DNA of 64,000 nt from assembly GCA_030762175.1 (NCBI GenBank), contig CM060837.1, positions 7,892,001 through 7,956,000 on the forward strand, in the 5' to 3' direction. This document shows, piece by piece, positions 50,797 to 60,782 of this stretch. Numbering within the stretch: the stretch's first letter is position 1; each line of letters opens with the position of its first letter. The notes beneath the pieces were generated by a model. The model was not told where the DNA came from. It searched no databases and worked only from the letters and a program-made list of their open reading frames with translations. This stretch comes from Metallyticus violacea. Lineage: Eukaryota; Arthropoda; Insecta; Mantodea; Metallyticidae. A program made the position numbers and the translations under genes.

Positions 50797-51222
50797 AAAT
50801 AATTTAAATAAAAAAATTTAACAAAAAACAGGTTTTTATTTTCTTAGTGAACTAAAAAGTATAAACTAATTCATCCTATCCAAATGCAGATTTATAACCC
50901 CATGCAAATTCATAATCTCATTAACTTTTTTGGAAAAATTCTTCCAAACGAAAAACGTGGGACGCATGCAATAGATAAAATTAATAACTGTTAAGGATAT
51001 TTATAGTTTAAATTAATCACACAAAAGATTCAGACAAACTGTTGCACGCGCCCCATATTTTTCGTTTGGAAGAATTTTTCTAAAAAGGTTTATGAGATTA
51101 TGAATTCGCATGGGGTTATAAATCTGCATTTGACTAGGACGAATTATTTTATACTTTTTAGTTCATTATAATTAAGAAAATTAAAACGTGATTTTTAATT
51201 TTTTTTTTATTTAAATTATTAT
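50797..51222. mobile_element. Foldback/MITE-like element with ~180-bp inverted arms
   Basis: The left arm (about 50797-50972) and right arm (about 51040-51222) are inverted copies with ~85-90% identity by eye. Shared blocks include AGATTTATAACCCCATGC and AATTCTTCCAAACGAAAAA. The ~65-bp spacer is unique. No coding capacity. Confidence 0.78.
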
Positions 51223-51514
51223 ACAGTGCAAGCCCCAGTTTATCGTTTCAAAGTTGACCTGCTTGGAAGAGTTTCACACAAAGAAACAAAGCAATAATTT
51301 AGTCGGTTCCGACAATTGAGTCGCAAGCCTTGCCAATAAATTAATTAAATGTTTAGGCGTCGATTAGAAAAACCAACTGAAAATGATACCGTTCATGAAA
51401 TTAATTTCGATCGGCTGCTCTTGCATATAAACGGTACATTTTAAGCGAAATTGTAAGCTGATGATGATTTACTCTGCTATAATATGCAAATATAATGCTT
51501 AGTTCGCTCCACCG

Positions 51515-52075
51515 CCACGGATGGCCGAGGTCGTTAAGGCGCGGACTCGTGAGCGGGAGGTCTGGGGTTTTCATGCCAGGTTCGTCCTTCCTGATTGAGG
51601 TTTTTTCCAGGTTTTCCTCAGTCCTCATAAATGGCAAATGCCTGGGAGCTGCCCTAAACTTAGGCCTGGAATGTTTCCTTCCTTTAAAAAAAAAAAAAAA
51701 CTTTCCCTGTATATCATTTCATCTCATGTCCTCCTAAACCCAAGATCGCGGGTACGAACCCGGCCAGGATCGATGGGATTTTTTCGGGGCGTAAAAATCC
51801 TAAGTATGGCCTTCGGAAGGGAAGTAAAGCCGTGGGTCCCGTGTCGTACATTTACGGCACGATAAAGAACCTCAAGCCTGAAAGAAGAGGCTTCTGAGCA
51901 AAATTTGTCGGCTGTTTCACGCCCCGAGTTGAATGGGACGCTGATGACCTGAGATGTTAAAGAGCGTCCTTAAATAAATCAATCAAAAAAAAAAAAAAAA
52001 AGTCTCATGTCCACCGCATGTGGGGCCTCAGTAGTAATGATGGCGTTCAAAGTTATTCAAAAAAAAAGCTCCTCG
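51515..52075 (+). mobile_element. tRNA-derived SINE (family A), split by a second SINE
   Basis: The head ATGGCCGAGGTCGTTAAGGC resembles a tRNA-Ser-type box A. The body CTCATAAATGGCAAATGCC continues to TCTCATGTCC at 51722-51731. After the inserted SINE the sequence resumes with the same ten bases at 52003-52012 and the tail GGGGCCTCAGTAGTAATGA. The copy at 45205 shows the uninterrupted order. Confidence 0.82.
51732..52002 (+). mobile_element. tRNA-derived SINE (family B) inserted in the family A SINE
   Basis: Begins within a box B-like region (GGGTACGAACCCGGCC), so the head is truncated. The body GGAAGGGAAGTAAAG and GAGATGTTAAAGAGC matches the copy at 24893. A poly-A tail at 51985-52001 and a 10-bp target-site duplication (TCTCATGTCC) bound it. 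Confidence 0.85.
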
Positions 52076-52341
52076 GATGTTTCATTTGCCCCAGAGCTTG
52101 CAGTTGTTCCTTAAGAAAGAAAGCTTTGATATCTTCTTGTTCTTTTGCAGCTTCTAATGCTGGTATGTTTAAGTTTTTCACTAATTATAGTATAATTTCG
52201 GCTCAATTCCTTTATTTTTGATCTCAAAAATTTTACTTTACTTTTGAGTCTGCTATTGCTACGGTTTAAAGACAGGATTTATCGGATTTTATACGCAAGA
52301 GCAAATGATGGATAGTAATTTTCATGAGCGGTATCATTTTC

Positions 52342-52385
<44 letters not shown>

Positions 52386-52970
52386 TCTGGCGCCTAGATA
52401 TTTAATTAGTTTATTGTTGTCATCGCTTGCGCCACAATTATCGGAACCTACTAAATTATTGTGTGTGTGTGAACCACCTCAAGTTGGTTTGTTACATTTC
52501 GGTTTAATGGTCTCCTTGATGGATGAGATATTCCTTGTTTGTATTTGGGATATTAAAGGAATACCCATAATGCCGTAAATATAGGACTTTCGGGAAACGA
52601 AAACCAGATCTGAGACCCTGAGCATCAAATGTATGTTGGGTGTGAATTTCATCGAAATCGGAGATGGTTGAAAAATTTCGACCGATTTTGGAGGCGGAAA
52701 TTGACATATCTGCCACGAAAACCACGAATATCTCCGCTCACTGTACACCGTTTGCAACGTTTTAGGTACCAGTAGGAGCGTCTGGATCTGCGCTACATCT
52801 GGTAAACGTTTCATGACTCTACCTTTAGCTCTTTTGCAGTTATGAGAGCTATTAGGTTTCAAAATACCAAGCTTGGATTGTTTCCAAGGAGCGGCTGTTG
52901 TGAATATAAACGTGTAACGGTAGGCTCCAGCATGGGCACTGTTCAATATCACACAATGGAAGGTAATATT
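52076..52970. other. Unassigned DNA with a 37-base T run and a 157-codon minus-strand frame
   Basis: A T run of about 37 bases lies at 52345-52382. The minus strand is open from 52952 to 52479 (157 codons; basic N-terminal half, no recognised motif). A second overlapping minus frame and rather uniform composition make real coding doubtful. Confidence 0.3.
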
Positions 52971-52989
52971 AGAATTAGGAACTTATTTT

Positions 52990-54600
52990 TGGCGGAACAG
53001 GTAACAAGGGGGTAAGATTTTGTGGCAAACAAAATTTGGGGATTCTAACCTCATTCTATGGCCATTTATTAATAACATAAACACTCCGATCTACCGTTTG
53101 GCAAGTTGGTTATCATTGAAGTTCCATGCACTACCAAAATTTGATAGCTTAAGTGTAAAAAACTCCATGGACCTCATCAATAAAATTAAAAATATAAAAT
53201 TATCACCAAACGACACACTTGCTTCTTTTGATGTCAAAGCCCTATTTCCCAGCATAGCACAGAATAAATTATTGGTCTACTTAAGAAAATGGTTGCTGTC
53301 AGCCAACCTAACAGAAGAACACATCAAAGAAATACATTGAATTCACTAAGTTTTGCATAAATCAAGCATTTTTTATATTTGAGGAATTTTTTTTTTTAAA
53401 CAAAAAGCAGGACTTGTAATGGGTAGTCCATTATCACCTTCCTAGCCGATTTTTCATGAGCTATTTTGAGATGCACATCACTAAGTCTTTTCCCCATATT
53501 TTTAAGGTTTGGCATGGAAATGTAGATGATGTTTTTGCCATTATAAACAAAAAGTATATGGAAGATACACTAAAACTTTTAAACTTACAAGAACCTTCTA
53601 TTAAGTTTACCGTCGAAACAGAAGCAGACAACATGCTACCATTTTTGGATCTGAAGATAAATAAAATGTAACAATAAACTTTAATCTGGCATGTACAGAA
53701 AGGACATACATAAATACAATTATATCAAAGCCCATGGTTTCAATCCAAGATAACACAAGGAAGCAGCATTCAACAGCATGATATACAGATTAATAATATA
53801 CCTCTGAACAAAGAAGAATACACGAATGAATATCTACACATAATAGAAGCAGCTAAATCTAATGGGTTCAACAAACAGATGATTAACCAAAAAATCAAAA
53901 GATTCCAAAAAAAAAAAAAAGAATTAAATAATGACTGTGAGTGATTCAACAAATGACAAATTTTTAAAAAATTAACTTATCATCCATCATCTAATAAGAA
54001 ATTTCAAAAAAATTTTAAGCAGTACAATATTATCTTAGCACCTCAAAATAGATACAGTGTAAAAAATTTATTGAAATTAAACAAAACTGATTCCAGGCCC
54101 AAAGAGGAAAAATCTGGTGTTTACCAATTAATTGTAAGGATTGTGAAAAGATGTACACACGAAAGACAAAGAGAAATATAGGCATTAGGTTGAAAGAATG
54201 TTGGAGAAACATCCTTTACAAACAAATAGATAAATCAGCTGTGGCAGCACATTTCTGGAATGAAAACCATGAAATAGAAAAAGGCATCAAATTATTGAAA
54301 ACTGTTCAACAACCAAAAGAACTAAATATATGGGAAAGAATTTATATAAAAAAAAACATGAGCATAGGCTTATGAATTTTGATATCCCAGAAACAGACAA
54401 CACTTTATTTAAGTTCATCACAAGACCACAAGAGTCCAACAGGATTCCTGCTTACCCAACTTCTACGAATGATCCATTAGTCATGAACAGCTGATGATGT
54501 GGAAAATTTCCACGAAATATATATCCTGATTAAAATCTCATTTAAGTGAAACCAGAAAAAGTGTTCTAATATTCTGACTCACAGAGATTATTATCTCAGA
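52990..54600 (+). pseudogene. Penelope-like element: RT, GIY-YIG and ribozyme-bearing end (copy 1)
   Basis: Penelope-like retroelements encode one protein with a telomerase-related reverse transcriptase followed by a GIY-YIG endonuclease. RT fragments read NINTPIYRLASWLSLKFHAL, LSPNDTLASFDVKALFPSIA (first catalytic Asp in SFDVKALF) and, after frameshifts, VWHGNVDDVFAIINKKYMED then NMLPFLDLKI. The catalytic box at 53519-53530 is NVDD instead of YVDD. The endonuclease part at 54130-54370 reads CKDCEKMYTRKTKRNIGIRL, SAVAAHFWNENHEIEKG and LNIWERIYI, so the YIG Gly-Tyr pair is eroded (YTR). Several stops (for example at 53338-53340) show that it is dead. It lies upstream of the MED14 exons on the same strand. 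Confidence 0.82.
54484..54535 (+). ncRNA. Hammerhead ribozyme motif at the end of the Penelope-like element
   Basis: All core parts are present in order. CTGATGA lies at 54491-54497. Stem II is GTGGAA/TTCCAC (54499-54504 with 54508-54513, loop AAT). GAAA lies at 54514-54517. Stem III is short: A517-T524, T518-A523 and A519-T522. The predicted cleavage base is C525. Stem I is CAG (54488-54490) with CTG (54526-54528), extended weakly beyond an A-A mismatch. Minimal type I hammerheads of this shape are known from Penelope-like elements. The U between A9 and stem II is a deviation. Activity is inferred only. Confidence 0.65.
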
Positions 54601-54879
54601 ATGTTCATACAAAAATTGTTATTGTTTCTAATTTTAAGTAATAAGACAATGAAGAATTAAACAGAAGTTATTAATAGTGGAGCTATATATAATTTGATCA
54701 TAGCAGTTAGTATAGTAACTCCATTATACCTCCCTTATTTGTTTAAAATTCAGAGCACTTGTTCTTATCATCAGCTGGTAACTGTAGAGTGAATTTATTT
54801 AAACAATCCAATGGTGGAATCTCAAAATTCATGGCAGAGGTTTTGTTTTTTATAATAACATTTTTTTTCAAGTTGACAA

Positions 54880-55265
54880 CTGTTGCATTTTTTACTGTTT
54901 TTAATAATTTAGACGCCTGTCATGATTTTTGGCACAGAAATGTGCTGTAACTACCTATTTTAAACTGGTTTGTATTTAATATTTCTGAAATGTTCTTTTG
55001 TTAAGATTTCTCTTTGTTTTTCCTGTATATATTATTTTGAAATTCTCATGACTAAGTTGATAAATACTGATTTTCTTGTAATTTGGCACTGATATGATAA
55101 TAAATTTTAATACTAAATTTGTTCTGAGAAGCCAATGATGTTACATTCTTTAAAGAGCTTTTAATTTAGTTATTTGCTTCTGGATGTTAAGTGAATTTTT
55201 CATGATTAAAATCATTTGAGATATGTCAACCTAAACACTCTTATTGCTACACTTACTTGTTGTAA
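54880..55265 (-). pseudogene. Penelope-like element 3' fragment
   Basis: Shares GATTTCTCTTTGTTTTTCC, GAAATGTTCTTTTGTTAA-type and AACACTCTTATTGCTACACT sequences with the minus-strand copies at 29.6 and 58.1 kb. The coding remnant corresponds to the GIY-YIG part. It lies just upstream of the first MED14 exon. Confidence 0.55.
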
Positions 55266-55616
55266 AGTTTGAATTTTTCCTACTTGTGTGGGAGATAACT
55301 TGCTTTTTAATACATTAACATGAGTGTAAGACATGTATTTAATTAAATAAAGTGATTCTGTTATTGAGTTATAACTTACTGGGACATAGATTGCCATGAA
55401 ATACTTGAAGTTGTGCCGTGGCAGGGCAGACAGGTGTGATGTCACAGGACATTAAGTTGAGGCTGTAGTTAAAAATGAAAATATATGTTCAAATCCACTT
55501 GAGGCTAAAGTAAAATTGAGAGAGATTTGTTAGTTAATTTTAGGTAACATTTGTTAAGGAGAATGGCTGTGAAAATACTGTTTACTATACACTGATAGAA
55601 TGTCAACCTTGTCTAG

Positions 55617-55824
55617 GCTTGGGTCATCTAGCCCGAGTACTGCCACAGCAATCTTGGGCAGGTGCAGTGCCTACACTGCTCACACATGAGGCCTGCATCT
55701 TTTGTGTTCTCCTTCACCACATCCTCAACATCTTCTTGGTCCAGAGATGTCCCCATTGGAGCATTTTCTGGGCTGTGTCTACAGCAGACTTCAACTTCAG
55801 AGGTTCATACAGGCTGAGGACTGT
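55617..55824 (+). CDS. MED14: MED14 C-terminal region exon with a 1-base deletion
   Basis: MED14 is the backbone subunit of the Mediator complex, which links transcription factors to RNA polymerase II in the nucleus. The exon follows a TTGTCTAG acceptor and ends at a GTAAGT donor. The first part reads LARVLPQQSWAGAVPTLLTHEA. The second part reads, in another frame, CSPSPHPQHLLGPEMSPLEH then FLGCVYSRLQLQRFIQAEDC. The switch lies in the GAGGCCTGC stretch near 55692-55697, where one missing C would explain it. Splice arithmetic agrees: the exon is one base short of what its entry phase (1) and exit phase (0) need. The second part joins directly to the next exon as in other MED14 proteins. As written, the first frame stops at 55826-55828. 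Confidence 0.8.
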
Positions 55825-56289
55825 GTAAGTATGCAGTACGCAGCAGCAAAGTTTACATTTCTATATAGCTATAGTTTGTAAAACAATATATAGTAGGCTG
55901 GCCCTGCCTCTTGCCTCAGCTGGTAAGACAAGTGCTTATATATATATTAGGTGTTAAGTACACAAGTGTGTAACTCCATCTAGGCAGATCTACAGATGAA
56001 AGCATGTTCTTGAAAATTTATATAGAAAATTAAGGAATATGTCAATACACTTTTGCAATATATGTAGTAATATGAATTGAAATTTATTCATATCTGCTAG
56101 AATAATATCTTTTTGAAATATGAATGATACAAAGGAGAAATGTAAGGAAGAAGATCTATTGTGTCTTTTTTCTTGGCTGCTGTCACAAAACGTCTGGTCT
56201 TGTAGAGAACCTCCTGTTTCACTGATCACAAATTTTGTAGAATTCATCATAAATATCAGCATGAAACTAAATCTGGGTACAATGGTCTC

Positions 56290-57035
56290 CAAGAAGAAAG
56301 ACCTACCTAAGATTGACAGTACTTTAGTACACTAAACAACTATCATTTGAGTGATACATGGTGTAGAGTGTATACAGATGGATCTCTTTAAAATGGAGAA
56401 GCAGGCTTTGGAATATACTGTGAAGAATTCTCTCAATATACACATTTGAGACATATGCTAACAATTTTGATACAGAAATAATGGCCATTAGAATGCTTTA
56501 GCAGATCTACTGTATAGACCTAACATAAATAAAAGAATTATTATTTGAAGTGACTAAAGTAGCACTATAAAGTATAATAAATACACTTACCCACCAACAT
56601 ATACTATAAATGAAATAAGAAAACTATATCATACAATCCAGATTAGAAATACAGAAATAGTTTTACAATGGATCCCATGTGGGCAATGAAATTGCTCATG
56701 CCTTAGCAAAACAAGGAACCACTACAAAATTAAAACCATTTTTTGAATAGCTTTTCCTCTTAATTGAAACTCATAAAAGGATTAATAACTGAACAACAAC
56801 AAAATCCACAAAAACTTAAAGGAAAACCATATAATGATTTAAAGAATTTCAAACATCTATTATTGAAAATGAGAAAAATTGGAGTTGCCCAATTCCTCTT
56901 AAATGTTGGGCATGACTGCCTTTCAGAACATCTGATCAGGAAGAAATTAATGAAGAACAGCCACTGCCCACTGTGTAAGGATATGAATACTATCTTAAAC
57001 AAAGAACATATGCTGAAATGCAGCTAGCTTGATGG
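56290..57035 (+). pseudogene. LINE RNase H domain and C-terminal end in MED14 intron
   Basis: VYTDGS at 56370-56384 is the RNase H motif with a catalytic Asp. AGFGIYCEEFSQY follows. The IPSHVGIAGNEIADALAKQ-type block survives only in shifted frames near 56670-56720. The end (56764-57027) is open and reads FLLNVGHDCLSEHLIRKKLM and CPLCKDMNTILNKEHMLKC, the usual Cys-His finish of these elements. Confidence 0.7.
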
Positions 57036-57049
57036 GAACAAACAAATGA

Positions 57050-58080
57050 AAAATAATGTAGAAGCTCTTTATTGGGAAGCTAGGAAAAAAGTGATAAAAT
57101 ATCAGCATCCCAGCCACTAGTAACCAATGGACCAACCAACCAACTGATCACCCATCCACCAGACAATTATTCATTTGGGCTGAAACTCTCTTTGAACTTC
57201 ATGGTAAATGGTTTTGTTTCCTCAAACTGCATAGTTAAGTATCTCTGTTTGTGGACCAAAACTCTTCTCTCTTCATTACATACACGACAAAAGATTCTTC
57301 TCTCTACTTGTTCTTACAATATCTACCCAAGTATCAATGGGGAAATGTATTGTTTCTTATGGCTAGCTAATTCATGTAAGCTGAAGTCTGCATTGTTCGG
57401 TAGGTAGCCTGAAACTGTGGTTTATTACTACCATTTCCCTGTCTGGTTCGTGCAGTAACTTTAACATGGAAACACAAATGTTGCAATTCCTGTTCTGCCC
57501 AGTACACAAATCAGAAAATGCAGATATTGTTCAATTTTGTGCTATTTTAAGTGTTTCACAATATGCAACATAACATCATGAGAGCCTCGGTCTCATTCTG
57601 TTTCATCCCACAGGTACATTTGTATATTATCACCATTTATATCATTGAAGGAATGAGTTGCTTAGTTACTACTCTGAACAAAAGAAAAAAAACATTTATA
57701 GCACAAATAAAGTGCTGCCATCTATGTAAAAATTTGTAATGTAGGATTTAAGGTACTTACAGCACTGAAACCATAATCTTCCATACTTCTAAGTAAAGTA
57801 ATAACTCCATTTTAGGAAAAAGTATAGATATGGCACTTGTGTTCGGAACCCCTCATATAGTCTGTTACACTTTTGTAAGAACTAGTCTGATAAGCTCTTG
57901 GTTTTGACCATAATTAACTATGTGGCAAGGATAAGGCATTTTGGATTGATCCTCATATTTCTTGAGGAAATGGTGCACGAGAAAGTAACCCTGTTCTGGT
58001 TTGAATTTTAAATCTTATTTGTCCTTAGTTTAATCTTTTCGGTGAAATGTGTGCAGAACATATCTATAATAATTAAGATG
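57050..58080. other. MED14 intron, no recognised element
   Basis: Noncoding by inspection. A tandem ACCAACCAACC stretch occurs near 57129-57142. Confidence 0.35.
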
Positions 58081-58146
58081 ATTGTATGATTGAGTCAAAC
58101 TACACACTCTTGTTGGCTCCACTTACTTGTTTAAATATAGAACGTG

Positions 58147-58176
58147 TTTTGCAGACCACAGTCTGCATCCTCAGCT
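58147..58176 (-). ncRNA. Hammerhead ribozyme relic (G12 replaced)
   Basis: On the minus strand CTGAGGA (58174-58168) fits the CUGANGA core. Stem II is GCAGAC/GTCTGC (58166-58161 with 58156-58151, loop TGTG), followed by AAAA instead of GAAA. The invariant G12 is lost, so cleavage is not expected. The position matches that of the ribozyme in copy 1. Confidence 0.55.
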
Positions 58177-58329
58177 AACGGTTGACTGCTGGATAATTCA
58201 TGTTGCTTTGGGGGTGTATATTTTGTTCTGGTGGAAGTGTGGTGAACTTAAAATTTGCGTTTTGATCCCTGAAAGTGTCAAAGTTCATTAATCTGTCTCT
58301 GTATTTATAAATGTAGATTTTCTCCCAGA

Positions 58330-58660
58330 CTACCTCTTTGGTTCACTGGTTAGCATTGCTGACTGCTGGCTGGGTTAGATTCCTGGTACCTGCTTGGGAA
58401 TTTTTCTAAATTAGGGAGGTCTGGAACGGGGTCCACCCAGCCTAATGAGAACAATTGGGAAGCTGCCTCATGGAGAGTGGCATTTTTCGATGACGAAAGC
58501 CATGTGATAGGATGACCTGCAAGGTGCCTACATACTGATCACATGTCCTCCTGGAATGCTGCCCTCTATCAGTGAAGTCGTAAGATTGACACAAAGGAAG
58601 TAGAGGTTGCTGTGGCAGGCCAAGGACCACCTTGGGTTGTAGTGCCAAATGAGAAGAATA
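58330..58660 (+). mobile_element. tRNA-derived SINE inserted in Penelope-like element
   Basis: Box A-like TGGTTCACTGGTTAGCA and box B-like GGTTAGATTCC define the tRNA head. The body is GC-richer than its host. The flanks ATTTTCTCCC (58317) and ATTTTCCTCC (58661) look like an imperfect target-site duplication. Its body differs from the other two SINE families here, so this is a third family. Confidence 0.7.
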
Positions 58661-59320
58661 TTTTCCTCCATGTTACTAGTTCTGTAGGTCCCTGTACTGA
58701 TTTTAATAATTTTGCTTTTTTCATTATGTCATTGTTTTCTATGCAGAAATGAGCTGCTGCTACTGATTTCTCCATTTGTTTGTATTTTATAATTATTCCT
58801 GAAGTGTTTTTTTAATCTTGTGCCTATGTTTCTCTTTGTTTTTCCATTACAGACTTTTTTTCATTCTGCACATTTTATTTGGTAAATAACTGCTTTTTTC
58901 TCTGATGGAATACTGACATTTGTTCTTTCCATTGAAGAGTGTTCAGACAAAAACTGTTATTATGGAAAATTTTAAATATGTGAATTTTTTAAAAATTATC
59001 TTGAAAGTGTTGTGGCTCCCTTAATAAGTTTCTGCCTCTTGAATGTACTTTTGGTGAACTAATTCTTTGCTAAGTCCATTTGTAATCACAGTTCTTTTTA
59101 TTTGCTTGTATTCTTTGGAGTATTTTTGCTTGTTAATGGATAGGTTAACAAGCCTGAGTGTTAAGCTGTTGATCACTGCATGTTTAAGTGTTTTGGGATT
59201 AAATCTGTCAGCTTTGATGTGATTTTTTACATGCATATTCTTTCTGTAGATTTCTAATTCCAGGTTCCCTAGATGTTTTATCATTTTAATGTCGAGGAAT
59301 GGTAACATATTATCTATTTC

Positions 59321-59564
59321 ATTTAAGAACTTTCGAAAAAATAAGACATTTTTTTAAAAAATTCTTGTTAGAACTCACACAGTGAAGCTTGTTTAATGTA
59401 AATGATATCTAATCTGTCATCTGACACACTCTTATGCTTCACTTACTTTTAAATAGGGTAGGACCAGTTTCAAAGAGACATCCTCTCCATCTTTAACCAG
59501 CTTGACGACTCTTAAGTGAAGCATAAGAGTGTGTGAGATGACAGATTAGATATAATTTACATCT
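59321..59564. mobile_element. Inverted-repeat insertion inside the PLE reverse transcriptase
   Basis: Flanked by near-identical AACATATTATCTATTTC (59303) and AACATGTTATCTGTTTC (59565), a ~17-bp target duplication. Inside, about 50 bp ending TTATGCTTCACTTA (59399-59448) is inverted at 59513-59560. The spacer (minus strand) includes TCTCTTTGAAACTGGTCC, resembling the GAAA side of a hammerhead. Likely a terminal fragment of another Penelope-type element. Confidence 0.75.
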
Positions 59565-60348
59565 AACATGTTATCTGTTTCTGTTTCATATGTGAGCAAT
59601 ATTTCTTGTATATTCAGAAGTTTTATGGCATTGTCAATGTGTTTTTTGTTAAATATCGCAAATATATCGTCAACATATGTATACTAGATTTTAAATATAT
59701 GTATGGGAATGCTGTTGATGTGTGTGTTAAATCTGCTCATGAGGAGGTTAGCTAGAAAAGGAGATAAGGGACTGCCCATAATAGGTACTGATTCTTGTTT
59801 ATAGAATTTGCCCTTGAATAAAAAATAGAAAGGTTTTTGCAAATTTCAATGAGTTTTATATATTCTTGCATCATTAATTCCACTTAGTTAGTTAATCACT
59901 CACTGTGATGCCTCAGTAGTAAAAACAGGTATTAAACGCTACTCAATAATAATTAGCTAATCGTGTAGATATGTTAGAAGTTAATCTTTCAGTATGGTTG
60001 GAAACAGCGATTTTACTTTGAAAGATATTAATTTGTCAGTAATATTCTTATTTTTTTCTGTTAGCTGAAATGAATTATTTATGCTCCAGCTTTGAAAAAT
60101 GTGGTAGTGTCTTGAATCTATTATGTAGCCATTTTGCTAAGTAGTATGAAGTTGTATTGATATTGTTAATGATGGGTTGCATACGATTACCAGTTTTAAT
60201 CTTAATTATATGATTAGCTTCACTGTACAAGTTCCTAATAGCATTTCAATGTCTGTAATACATTAACCCTTTCACTATCATTACATTATAGCAATGAACA
60301 TAAATAGAAATTATTTTTATGCATATGGAGTATTCTGTATGCTTGCAG

Positions 60349-60507
60349 TTGACAAATATTTCAAACAATGAGCCTGAAGTTGTGACGTTCAAGGAGGAAA
60401 GCTTGCAGTGTAGAGTGTGTTTGAACCTGCAGCATCTACAGTCACTTCAGATCAAGGTGTCCCTCCTGTCAGACCACAAGGAACAGTGGACTGCTGAAGA
60501 ACTGCAG
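60349..60507 (+). CDS. MED14: MED14 exon, C-terminal domain (intact)
   Basis: A 159-bp exon between a TATGCTTGCAG acceptor and a GTGAGA donor, phase 0 at both ends. It encodes 53 residues beginning LTNISNNEPEVVTFKEESL, then LQCRVCLNLQHLQSLQIKV and ending DHKEQWTAEELQ. The order (NEPxV, CRV, LQ-KV, QW-xxELQ) matches the C-terminal region of metazoan MED14. The exon itself is undamaged. It follows the 55617-55824 exon across a 4.5-kb intron that contains RNase H LINE remains and a minus-strand Penelope-like element. Confidence 0.85.
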
Positions 60508-60612
60508 GTGAGAAAATTTTTTTCTTGCTCGATGTTAACTAATTCTATAGTAACAACCACGACGATGACTTATTTAATCTTTTGTTATATATTTATCTTC
60601 ATGTGTTTACAG

Positions 60613-60751
60613 ATAATTGAAAAGTTCTTTGACACAAGAGCTGCAGCACCATCACACAAGCCAAATGCACTTTTAGGCTTTGGGCGAATGCTGAATGTTC
60701 CATATAACGTTCCGAAGGACTTTGTCCAGATCATGAAGCTGGAGTTGCTAG
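60613..60751 (+). CDS. MED14: MED14 exon, C-terminal domain (intact)
   Basis: A 139-bp exon after ATGTGTTTACAG, leaving through a GTACTT donor in phase 1. It encodes IIEKFFDTRAAAPSHKPNAL, LGFGRMLNVPYNVPKDF and VQIMKLELLG. The EKFF-TR, P-KPNAL and MKLEL blocks are diagnostic of the MED14 C-terminus and leave little doubt about the family. The intron separating it from the previous exon is only 105 bp. The following intron holds a minus-strand LINE reverse-transcriptase fragment. Confidence 0.86.
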
Positions 60752-60782
60752 GTACTTTCTGAGTTTTTATTTCAAGAAGATG

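Larger units (their letters stand above)
58090..59900 (-). pseudogene. Penelope-like element copy 2 with two nested insertions
   Basis: Read on the minus strand from ~59900, the RT has YTYVDDIFAIFNKKHIDNAI with an intact YVDD at 59677-59666, then IKLLNIQEILLTYETETDN. The reading is interrupted by an insertion (59321-59564) and resumes at 59308 with MLPFLDIKMIKHLGNLELEI and YRKNMHVKNHIKADRFNPKT. The GIY-YIG region (58775-58660) has SVAAAHFCIENNDIMKKAKL and LVTWRKIFF. A SINE (58330-58660) separates it from the terminal part, which carries a ribozyme relic at 58147-58174. The RT core is better preserved than in copy 1, but a stop directly precedes the YVDD stretch. It sits in the 4.5-kb MED14 intron in reverse orientation. 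Confidence 0.8.

Noticed and set aside
51519..51575. tRNA-Ser-like sequence
   Set aside because: The box A and B-like parts lie in a repeated element with SINE body and tail (also at 45205). No cloverleaf with a proper anticodon arm or acceptor stem could be drawn, so no tRNA gene is called.
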